NCBI RefSeq assembly: GCF_012275535.1
Contig: NZ_JAAVTK010000025.1
Span: forward strand, 1-48,217
Length of the DNA stretch: 48,217 bases
Reading direction: 5' to 3'
DNA from: Hymenobacter artigasi
Lineage (GTDB): Bacteria > Bacteroidota > Bacteroidia > Cytophagales > Hymenobacteraceae
In this document: positions 42,706 through 48,217 of the stretch, piece by piece
Position numbering within the stretch: position 1 is the stretch's first letter
Layout: each line of letters opens with the position of its first letter
Made by a program: the position numbers and the translations under genes
Notes under the pieces: generated by a model
Databases searched by the model: none
Told to the model about the DNA's origin: nothing
The model's input: the letters and a program-made list of their open reading frames with translations, nothing else

Positions 42706-43601
42706 GCCGCTACCGCTTCATCGCTGCCGAGCGCGGCCAGTATCCCGTGCGGCGGCTCTGCCAGGTGCTGGGCGTGCCGGCCAGTGGCTATTACGCCTGG
42801 CAGGCGGCGCAACAGACGGCGGTGGGGCCCTCAACCCCAACGTGGGAAACGGCGCTGGTCAAGGTCTTCCGGTACCATAAACGCCGCTACGGTACCCGCC
42901 GGCTACAGGTGGTCCTGCGCCAGGATGGGCACTGGGTGGGCCGCCAGCGGCTGCGCGTGGCCATGCGCCGGCAGGGCCTGCACGCCCTACAGCCCAAGGC
43001 CTTCACCCCGCGCACCACCGACTCCACCCATGGCCTGCGCTGTGCGCCCAACCGGCTGCTCGACCAACCCAAGCCCACCCAGGCCAACCGCGTCTGGGTC
43101 TCGGATATTACCTATTTGCCGCTGGCCAACGGCTGCTGGGCCTACTTGTGTGCGTTCCAGGACCAGTGCACCAAGCACGTCGTCGGCTGGAACGTGGGGG
43201 ACACCATGCCCGAGGAACTGGTGACCACCGCCTTACAGCGGGCCTTCCTCTCCCAGCCGCCCACCCCGGAACTACTCGTGCATTCCGACCGCGGCGGGCA
43301 ATATTGCGGCAAGGCCTACCGCGCCCTGCTCCACCAGCACGGGGCGGTGCGCTCGCAGAGCCGGCGCGGCGACTGCTACGATAATGCGCAAGCCGAAAGC
43401 CTCTGGTCCCGACTCAAAACGGAGGTGCTCGAACTCCGTGAATGGCCTGTTTTTGCCGACCTGGCCGACGCCCAGGCCAGCGTCGCCGACTATTTTGACT
43501 ACTATAATCACGAGCGCCTGCACTCGAGCATCGGTTATCAGACGCCCTATCATACTCACCAACAGCTTCTTCAAACTACTGCCCTAAACTGTCCAGCCTA
43601 A
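42702..43601 (+). CDS. IS3-family transposase OrfB (DDE integrase)
   Basis: 299 residues. It begins MSRYRFIAAERGQYPVRRLCQVLGVPASGYYAW, then the HTH_21-like segment (YGTRRLQVVLRQDG). DDE residues appear in WVSDITYLPL, LLVHSDRGGQYCG and DNAQAESLWSRLKTE, and it ends YYNHERLHSSIGYQTPYHTH. Complete, so the element could be active. Confidence 0.94.
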   Translation: MSRYRFIAAERGQYPVRRLCQVLGVPASGYYAWQAAQQTAVGPSTPTWETALVKVFRYHKRRYGTRRLQVVLRQDGHWVGRQRLRVAMRRQGLHALQPKAFTPRTTDSTHGLRCAPNRLLDQPKPTQANRVWVSDITYLPLANGCWAYLCAFQDQCTKHVVGWNVGDTMPEELVTTALQRAFLSQPPTPELLVHSDRGGQYCGKAYRALLHQHGAVRSQSRRGDCYDNAQAESLWSRLKTEVLELREWPVFADLADAQASVADYFDYYNHERLHSSIGYQTPYHTHQQLLQTTALNCPA

Positions 43602-43670
43602 ATGGACCACCTCAGGTTTCCCTATCGCCCTTGGTTTGCAATACCAATAGCACATCATATAGCTCTCAAC

Positions 43671-43709
43671 TGAACACAGCGCGTTCAAGCCACCACCGTT
43701 TCAGTAAAC
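43671..43709 (-). repeat. Dispersed cassette-boundary repeat, copy I
   Basis: Minus strand: GTTTACTGAAACGGT, GGCTTGAACGCGC, GTTCA. Close to copy D. It lies between the IS3-family element and the next gene. Confidence 0.78.
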
Positions 43710-43732
43710 GAGTCTGCTTAGAGTAAGTAGCT

Positions 43733-44220
43733 TTGGTCATGGGCATTTATTCCGAGTCCATTTTCTTCGAGCACCGCGTGCCGACGGCCGCCGAGCTCGT
43801 CACGGCCCTATGTCGCCATACCGGCGAAGCGGTGCTATTTGACGCAGCCACGGACGTGCTTTCCTGCCGCGCTACCGGCGAAGCCTTTTGGGCGTATGCC
43901 GACGAGGCCGACCGCACGTGGCTCTTGCGGAATGTGAACCTCGACGGGGGCTACCTCTGGGAAGCGTCGTTGGCAGTCCTGCAACTCCTGGGGGCCAGTG
44001 GACCAATCCGCATTTTACGCAACCGCCCTCCCTCCCAGTGTGGGCCTATCAACCCTGGCAACTAGCCAAGAAAGACTATAACAAGCGATATAAGGAGCAT
44101 TTTCTTTGGCTGGCCGGCAGCGGGTTGCTGCAGCGGGTATGGAAAGCCGCATATCAAACGCAACGGGTTCCGTGGCTGACCCATGAGCAAGCCTGTCAGC
44201 AAGGGCTCGGGTGGAAGTAG
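43733..44220 (+). pseudogene. Hypothetical gene with a one-base frameshift
   Basis: ATG 43738 or 43733-frame start gives MGIYSESIFFEHRVPTAAELVTALCRHTGEAVLFDAATDVLS...WEASLAVLQLLG, then the frame leaves for a short nonsense tail (stop 44065). In the next frame a coherent continuation (GQWTNPHFTQPPSLPVWAYQPWQLAKKDYNKRYKEHF...LTHEQACQQGLGW) runs to the stop at 44218-44220. One extra G in the G5 run near 43990 restores a ~162-residue protein. It may be a true mutation or a homopolymer error. Function unknown; soluble. Confidence 0.72.
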
Positions 44221-44252
44221 CGGAGTGAGTTTGTAATGCCAATTAATGGCTC

Positions 44253-44279
44253 GTTCAACGTCGTACCGTTTGGGTAGAC
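44253..44279 (-). repeat. Dispersed cassette-boundary repeat, copy M
   Basis: Minus strand GTCTACCCAAACGGT, then TTGAAC. It lies between the convergent 43733 and 44304 genes. Confidence 0.6.
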
Positions 44280-44303
44280 TAATTGAAGCAGGAGCAAGAG
44301 GTT

Positions 44304-44753
44304 CTAATAAAACACCTTCTTAGTTTTCCCATCGATGTATTCCCGATGTTCAACTGCCTTTAATTGGCCGTTGCGGTCTGGCGTAAACGTTATCACCGTC
44401 GAATCAGGAATCACCCACCGTCTATCCTGCCATTGTCGAACGCCCCGTGGACCATGGTTCCGCATTTTGAAAAGCAGATAGGGACCGTTGACGGCATACG
44501 CTCCCGTTGTTCTAACCTCCCCTTGACGGGTAATGCTTTTTAGAAAACCACTGCACGGTTGCTTTGCACCGGAATTGGCGCGTGTGACCGTGAAGTAGGT
44601 ATTGTCGGCATCATCGTCATGCGCATAGGATGTTTTGAGGGCAATGTCGTAGCGGTACTTGCCGACGAGTAGGTGGCGAGCGGGACTTGTCTTCCATGTC
44701 AGGCCCCCACCATCGAGCACAACCACAGAGAGCAAATAGATTAGAAGCCTCAT
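44304..44753 (-). CDS. Small secreted protein, unknown function
   Basis: 149 residues from ATG 44751-44753 (MRLLIYLLSVVVLDGGG), a short hydrophobic leader that could be a signal peptide. The body is strand-rich with Trp/Tyr pairs (KYRYDIALKTSYAHDDDADNTYFTV, YLLFKMRNHGPRGVRQWQDRRWVIPDSTVITFTPDRNGQLKAVEHREYI), giving a lipocalin-like impression, but no family is recognised. Single gene within the repeat-bounded array. Confidence 0.6.
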   Translation of the reverse strand: MRLLIYLLSVVVLDGGGLTWKTSPARHLLVGKYRYDIALKTSYAHDDDADNTYFTVTRANSGAKQPCSGFLKSITRQGEVRTTGAYAVNGPYLLFKMRNHGPRGVRQWQDRRWVIPDSTVITFTPDRNGQLKAVEHREYIDGKTKKVFY

Positions 44754-44771
44754 AGCGTCCAATGTAAGACT

Positions 44772-45045
44772 CGGTTTACTAAACCACTAGCAGGGGCTCA
44801 GAATAAATGGCCCGTAAGCTACTGCAGCACTTGGTGAGTTTATGAAACTCGTCTACGAATCAACGTTTACGAAACGTGCCGATAGGATGAGTTTCGTAAA
44901 CTCGGCGGCCTCCAAAAAACGGCCCGGAAAGGCAGGTTTTTCGGGCCGTTTTTTTACACCGTTTTTGGGAGGGCTCGCGGTTCACAAAACTCATCCCTGA
45001 AGGGTCGTTTATTGAACTCATTAATTGAACCAGTTTTTTGAACTC
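44772..45045. repeat. Array of 15-bp palindromes in two identical triplets
   Basis: Consensus nnGTTYnnnRAACnn. Triplet 1 has centres 44843 (GAGTTTATGAAACTC), 44870 (ACGTTTACGAAACGT) and 44896 (GAGTTTCGTAAACTC). Triplet 2 has centres 44985, 45012 and 45038. Spacings are 27 and 26 bp in each, so the whole triplet is duplicated at an offset of exactly 142 bp. A terminator sits between them. A further copy (GGTTTACTAAACC, centre 44779) lies to the left and another at 20351-20365. No gene here; probably a protein-binding array. Confidence 0.8.
44914..44955. terminator. Bidirectional terminator hairpin
   Basis: AAAAAACGGCCCG (44914-44926) and CGGGCCGTTTTTTT (44942-44955) with an inner GAAA/TTTT extension. 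Strong stem with U-tracts on both strands. It lies between the two palindrome triplets, not directly after any gene. Confidence 0.82.
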
Positions 45046-45112
45046 CGACTGCTCCACTGGCTGCTAAAGCGAGTTGGTTAGCGGCCGATGAGCCAAGCGA
45101 GCCCAATCTTGG

Positions 45113-45532
45113 TTAGAAATGAAACGCAGCGGTATAAAGCACGTAGCGGGGAGCAGGTTTTGGAATCGTCGGGCCAGACGCCATGTATTCGGCTTTTATC
45201 CGGAAGCACCGCGTGGCAGCCTGTTGCGGCAGGGTCGATGGATAGGCAATGACGATGGTTTCCCGGCGCTTCTGCGACGACACGTAGGGCGTAGAGTATC
45301 CATTGGGCGGGTTAACCCGATGAAGCACGTTTTCCAGTACTCGACCCCATTCGCCGGCTGAAGTCTGCATTTCTAAACTGTATTTGTAGACAAAATTGCG
45401 CTTGCATGAACGCGTAACTACGAGCTCTGCCCGATGCTTCGCGGCATCTAAGCGCCCAATACTAAGCGTCAGGCAGCTGTTTGGCTCCCCGGCCAAGCAG
45501 GTAAACATGCAAACGAGAAGGGTGAGGTTCAT
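45113..45532 (-). CDS. Small secreted protein, second gene of a pair
   Basis: 139 residues from ATG 45530-45532 (MNLTLLVCMFTCLAGEP), 8 bp after the stop of the 45541-45933 gene. It has a hydrophobic leader with cysteines that may be a signal peptide, then a strand-rich domain (CLTLSIGRLDAAKHRAELVVTRSCKRNFVYKYSLEMQTSAGEW) with Cys pairs. No family recognised. Its close spacing with the next gene argues for co-expression. Confidence 0.6.
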   Translation of the reverse strand: MNLTLLVCMFTCLAGEPNSCLTLSIGRLDAAKHRAELVVTRSCKRNFVYKYSLEMQTSAGEWGRVLENVLHRVNPPNGYSTPYVSSQKRRETIVIAYPSTLPQQAATRCFRIKAEYMASGPTIPKPAPRYVLYTAAFHF

Positions 45533-45540
45533 AACGAGCG

Positions 45541-45933
45541 TTATGTTTTTTCTTTTCGCAGATGGCGCCAACTGGAGACGACCCCGTAGGTTCCCATGAC
45601 AAAGATGCCCACCCACGCCCAGTTCTCACCTTTACTGTAATAACCGGGAATGAGAAATACATCGGGATAAGCGTCTAGGTGTTGCAAGAGCATGGTGCTG
45701 CCTTTCCGAAGGTCGTCGCAGTCCGCTCGACCCACCTTTAAGGAATGCTCGCGGTCCCGAAAGGTGAAGTGAAAGGAGCGGAAGTGGGCAGACGTATTGC
45801 AGTTGGTACGCAAGACTTGAACAGGGACAAGCTGCCCAGCCATTGCCACTTCTCGTTCGGCTTTTTTCCTAGGGAAAACAGCGCAACACAGCACGAGCAT
45901 CAACGCTGAACCTATCAAGTTGAAGCGGTGCAT
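45541..45933 (-). CDS. Small membrane protein, DUF3592-like
   Basis: 130 residues. A transmembrane helix at about 5-22 (LIGSALMLVLCCAVFP) and a second near 108-122 (WAWVGIFVMGTYGVV) enclose an extracytoplasmic beta domain (VPVQVLRTNCNTSAHFRSFHFTFRDREHSLKVGRADCDDLRKGSTMLLQH). This two-helix/beta layout resembles DUF3592 proteins, which are uncharacterised. It is transcribed first of the pair with 45113-45532. Confidence 0.68.
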   Translation of the reverse strand: MHRFNLIGSALMLVLCCAVFPRKKAEREVAMAGQLVPVQVLRTNCNTSAHFRSFHFTFRDREHSLKVGRADCDDLRKGSTMLLQHLDAYPDVFLIPGYYSKGENWAWVGIFVMGTYGVVSSWRHLRKEKT

Positions 45934-45992
45934 AGAGGCTGTTAGGGCAGGAACAAGAGGGTATTTCGCGCAAGGTGGCTATAAAAATAGCC

Positions 45993-46029
45993 GTTCATTC
46001 AAACGGTGATTTTGGTTAGCAGCCGTTCA
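45993..46029 (+). repeat. Dispersed cassette-boundary repeat, copy J
   Basis: GTTCATTCAAACGGT, then GGTTAGC, then CCGTTCAAAA. It separates the 45541 and 46053 genes, both on the minus strand. Confidence 0.72.
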
Positions 46030-46052
46030 AAATTGCGAGCTTATTTCGTCAC

Positions 46053-46484
46053 CTACTGCCCCGGTCTACTTCCTGCCGCATCCGCCCCGCGCCGTCTCAC
46101 CCAGTGCCAGTAGAGCCCGCCGTAGAGCGCCCCGGCAACGGCGTAATTGACCAAGTCCACCGCCCGGTGGGTGCTGAAGTGGGGAATGGTGGGGGTGGGA
46201 AAGTGCCGGTTGTATTCGTTGAGCATCAGCGCCCCGGGCACGAGCACGGCCAGCAGCGCGCCTATCGTCAGGCTGTGGCCTAGCGCCGGGTGCCGAATCC
46301 CGCCCAGGGCTAGCCGGTGCAGGCCCAGCACCGGCCCGTACACCCACCACCCGTAAAAGACGAGGATAAACCAAGCATAGAAGACCATGCCGCCCCCGCC
46401 CAAACTGAGCCCGCCCACCAGCGCCGGCCAGCCCAGACAGAGCAGCACGGTAGCCAACAGGCGTAGCAGGCGAAGAAACGTCAT
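46053..46484 (-). CDS. Integral membrane protein, four predicted helices
   Basis: 143 residues. Hydrophobic segments lie near 8-28 (LLATVLLCLGWPALVGGLSLG), 32-52 (MVFYAWFILVFYGWWVYGPV), 70-88 (HSLTIGALLAVLVPGALML) and 108-127 (AVDLVNYAVAGALYGGLYWHW), with a short basic C-terminus. No family recognised. Single gene between repeats J and K. Confidence 0.65.
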   Translation of the reverse strand: MTFLRLLRLLATVLLCLGWPALVGGLSLGGGGMVFYAWFILVFYGWWVYGPVLGLHRLALGGIRHPALGHSLTIGALLAVLVPGALMLNEYNRHFPTPTIPHFSTHRAVDLVNYAVAGALYGGLYWHWVRRRGADAAGSRPGQ

Positions 46485-46541
46485 GGCCCGAAAGATAAGA
46501 CCCAGGGCCCGCTGCCAAGCACGGACGCTTGCTTATTGTCG

Positions 46542-46592
46542 GTTCACCCTAACGGTGGCAAGGTAAACGCGCGCTGTTCAGTTGAAGGAGGG
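46542..46592 (+). repeat. Dispersed cassette-boundary repeat, copy K
   Basis: GTTCACCCTAACGGT, then GGTAAACGCGCGC, then GTTCA and GAAGGAGGG. One of the most complete copies, 15 bp before the ATG of the 46608 gene. Confidence 0.8.
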
Positions 46593-46607
46593 TTACTTTG
46601 AAGAATC

Positions 46608-46985
46608 ATGTTCAGCCGTCTCCTTCACGCAGTAAGTACCCCGTTCGCCGTTTCGCTACTCGCCATCGGGCTGGTCGGATGTCAGCAAGGGGAGCCCCAT
46701 AAGGTAGCGGTCAAGCCCTTGGTAGATTCTCATTGGATAAGCACCGATAGTTTGATGCAACTCGCTATTGGCTCAACTGCCTTCGCTATCACACAAGGCG
46801 GCCTCACCGAAGCGGAACCCTACCGACTCCTTGAGAACAACCAACTACTTATCGGCACGGATACCGTTGAATTGTACCTCACTAGCAAAGGAGCCTTGTC
46901 GCTGGAGCCGACCAGCCGCGCCGTGAGGGAGGCGGAGTCCATCCGCCTCATTTACGCCCTCCGATTCACTCAACTCCCACACTAA
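46608..46985 (+). CDS. Small lipoprotein, unknown function
   Basis: 125 residues. The N-terminus MFSRLLHAVSTPFAVSLLAIGLVGC gives a lipobox LVGC at Cys25. The remaining ~100 residues look like a small beta-barrel or META/HslJ-like fold (DSHWISTDSLMQLAIGSTAFAITQGG...YRLLENNQLLIGTDTVELYLTSKGALSLEP), judged only by strand pattern. Single gene between repeats K and L. Confidence 0.7.
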   Translation: MFSRLLHAVSTPFAVSLLAIGLVGCQQGEPHKVAVKPLVDSHWISTDSLMQLAIGSTAFAITQGGLTEAEPYRLLENNQLLIGTDTVELYLTSKGALSLEPTSRAVREAESIRLIYALRFTQLPH

Positions 46986-47024
46986 GCGGTTAGAAAAAGT
47001 CCGGCGAAAATGCCCGTCGGTCTA

Positions 47025-47076
47025 GTCTACTTTAACGGTGGGTCGGTAAACGCGGCCATTTAGTTTAAGGAGGGGG
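47025..47076 (+). repeat. Dispersed cassette-boundary repeat, copy L
   Basis: GTCTACTTTAACGGT, then GGTAAACGCGGCC, then AGTTTAAGGAGGGGG. It lies between the 46608 lipoprotein and the convergent hydrolase. Confidence 0.75.
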
Positions 47077-47194
47077 TTGTTTGGCGCTCGGCACAAGGGC
47101 TTAGCTCCGCCTCTACTCTGAGCCCAGAACTCACGGCCTACAGGAGCCCGAAATTTCATGTCCTCGACTCGCACCGCGCTCCTGCCGGGTTCCC

Positions 47195-48217
47195 TTACTT
47201 TGCTGCCAGAAAGGCCAGCACGGTTTGGTTGAACAGCGCCGGGTTCTCCTGCGGCGCATAGTGCGTGACGCCTTTCAGGATGACCACCTGAGCACCGGGA
47301 ATGTGCGCGGCGATGGCTTTGGAATGCGCTTCCTTGATAATATCCTTCTCGCCGGCCAGCACCAACGTGGGCGCTTTGATGGCCTCGATTTCGGCGTAGC
47401 TCATGTGTGGCTCGGTGAGGACCAGGGTAAGCAGACGCTTATTTTTTAGGTCCCCTTTCTTATCCAGCAGCTTCTGGGCCTGCTCGCTCTGGCGCAGCAT
47501 CTTGCCGTCCACGGTTTCGGCCGAAGGATACAGGTTGGCTCCCATCGTGACGAGCTTGTGGACGTACGTAGGGTAACGGAGCGCCATAAGCAGGCCGGTG
47601 TTGCCGCCATCGCTCCACCCCAGGACGTTCGCTTTCGGCAAGCGCAGACTGTCGAGCAAGGCCTTCATGTCGTCGGCAAATAACTCGTACGTGAGCCGGG
47701 CCGTGAGCGTATCTACGCTCTTCCCCTGGGCGCGGGTGTCCACAGCAATCACGTGGTAATGCTCCGCTAGGTCCTCAATCTGCCTGCTGAAGGAATGGAT
47801 GGACTCCCCGTTGCCGTGCAGCAAGAGCAAGGGCTCGCCCGTGCCGTAGGTTTCGTAATAAAGGTTTACCCCCTTCAACTGGCAGTACTTACCGGCCGCC
47901 TTGTTGCTGCCGTAGGGCAGCGGCACTTTCACCAGCCGGTTGCCCGATAGGGTGAGGCGCAACGCCTGGCTCTGGTCCATGCCCTGGCCCGCCACCAGGT
48001 CGGCCACGACGCCAGCGGGCAGTTGGCCTTTCAGTTGCGGGTCCAGGACATAGCCGGCCAGCGGCGTCCGGGAGTGCTCAAAATCGCTGTTTTTAAGCGG
48101 CACATGCTGCCACGTCTGGTCAGGGGCCTGCACTTGCAGCACTAAATTATCGAAGAAAAAGCGGCCGTTTCCTTCCAGCCCGGTGTACAGATAGACGAGG
48201 TCGGCTTGCGGGGCCAG
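47195..48217 (-). CDS. Secreted alpha/beta hydrolase, catalytic part (gene crosses the join)
   Basis: The main part of the 439-residue protein that starts at base 392 beyond the join; 48123-48217 repeat bases 1-95. The alpha/beta-hydrolase fold covers about residues 215-439: oxyanion HGNGES (233-238), nucleophile elbow GWSDGG with Ser301, acid Asp391 (AGEKD) and His418 (GVTHYAP). All triad residues are present. The nearest relatives by pattern are esterase/haloperoxidase-like hydrolases; substrate unknown. The preceding ~100 residues form the N-terminal beta domain and linker. Bounded by repeat L downstream. Confidence 0.9.
   Translation of the reverse strand: MAPQADLVYLYTGLEGNGRFFFDNLVLQVQAPDQTWQHVPLKNSDFEHSRTPLAGYVLDPQLKGQLPAGVVADLVAGQGMDQSQALRLTLSGNRLVKVPLPYGSNKAAGKYCQLKGVNLYYETYGTGEPLLLLHGNGESIHSFSRQIEDLAEHYHVIAVDTRAQGKSVDTLTARLTYELFADDMKALLDSLRLPKANVLGWSDGGNTGLLMALRYPTYVHKLVTMGANLYPSAETVDGKMLRQSEQAQKLLDKKGDLKNKRLLTLVLTEPHMSYAEIEAIKAPTLVLAGEKDIIKEAHSKAIAAHIPGAQVVILKGVTHYAPQENPALFNQTVLAFLAAK
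48123..48217. repeat. Terminal overlap, copy 2 (circular join)
   Basis: Identical to 1-95; see there. It should be dropped when the circle is closed. Confidence 0.93.

Larger units (their letters stand above)
42346..43614 (+). mobile_element. IS3-family insertion sequence (IS150-like)
   Basis: 1269 bp, starting TGAGGTGGTC and ending in its inverse, with 26-bp imperfect inverted repeats (TGAGGTGGTCYA, then CTGGACAG) and the usual TG...CA termini. Two overlapping frames with a slippery A7 run. Flanks are GGAG and GGTT, so no target duplication is visible, and the interrupted gene does not resume. A flank has probably been deleted or recombined. Confidence 0.88.

Noticed and set aside
44860..45057. 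65-codon minus-strand gene
   Set aside because: The frame consists of the palindrome array and the terminator hairpin. Its apparent peptide repeats come from the DNA repeats.
1..48217. tRNA or rRNA genes
   Set aside because: No tRNA-like cloverleaf or conserved rRNA sequence was noticed on reading; a covariance search would be needed to exclude small RNAs.

Overview
The window is a complete circular replicon written linearly. Its last 95 bases (48123-48217) repeat its first 95, so the circle is 48,122 bp, and one reading frame (a secreted alpha/beta hydrolase) is closed only when the ends are joined. An iteron-flanked Rep_3 initiator, a ParA/ribbon-helix-helix partition pair and the absence of ribosomal or housekeeping genes mark it as a plasmid. 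High-GC genes, many lipoproteins, a type IX secretion C-terminal signal, Bacteroidota-type promoter motifs (TAnnTTTG) and little Shine-Dalgarno signal point to Bacteroidota, most likely Hymenobacter or a relative. The host assignment is inference.

Layout. (1) About 41.9 kb through the join to 8.8 kb is an accessory array of single genes or gene pairs: a SUKH-domain gene cut by an IS3-family element, small lipoproteins and membrane proteins, the hydrolase, an ankyrin protein, a serine hydrolase, a helical-repeat protein, MazEF and several unknowns. Nearly every unit is bounded by a copy of one dispersed intergenic repeat (GTTYA-N3-AAACGGT, then TRAAC, then GTTYA), about 16 copies in both orientations. 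An IS1182-family element sits inside one copy. Near 44.8-45.05 kb the array also carries two copies of a three-palindrome module around a terminator. (2) 8.9-11.8 kb holds five evenly spaced palindromes before a ribbon-helix-helix/coiled-coil protein, a small AT-rich gene, a serine recombinase and a DUF1016-type nuclease. (3) 12.0-14.9 kb is a three-gene ABC-3C (ABC-three-component) predicted conflict/defence operon. (4) 15.0-20.4 kb has a tyrosine recombinase, a perfect 16-bp palindrome and an intact Tn3-family transposon (39-bp inverted repeats, GAGTA duplication) that split a small gene. (5) 20.8-36.9 kb is one minus-strand run: a 2257-residue RHS protein with a C-terminal M23 peptidase tip, an AT-rich lipoprotein that is the candidate immunity protein, an OmpH/Skp-like lipoprotein, another lipoprotein, a 1943-residue SpvB/YD-like protein, and a beta-propeller protein with a type IX sorting domain. 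(6) 37.5-41.0 kb is replication and partition: two iteron clusters, rep, a long palindrome, the ParG-like gene, parA, and AGGTGT motifs on both sides.

How it fits together. The replication/partition block maintains the plasmid, helped by MazEF and possibly by the recombinases as multimer resolvers. Two interbacterial or anti-phage modules (the RHS-M23 locus and ABC-3C) are the main cargo. The rest looks like a store of exchangeable small genes separated by a common repeat. I see no relaxase or conjugation genes. All motif and repeat calls were made by eye, without database searches.
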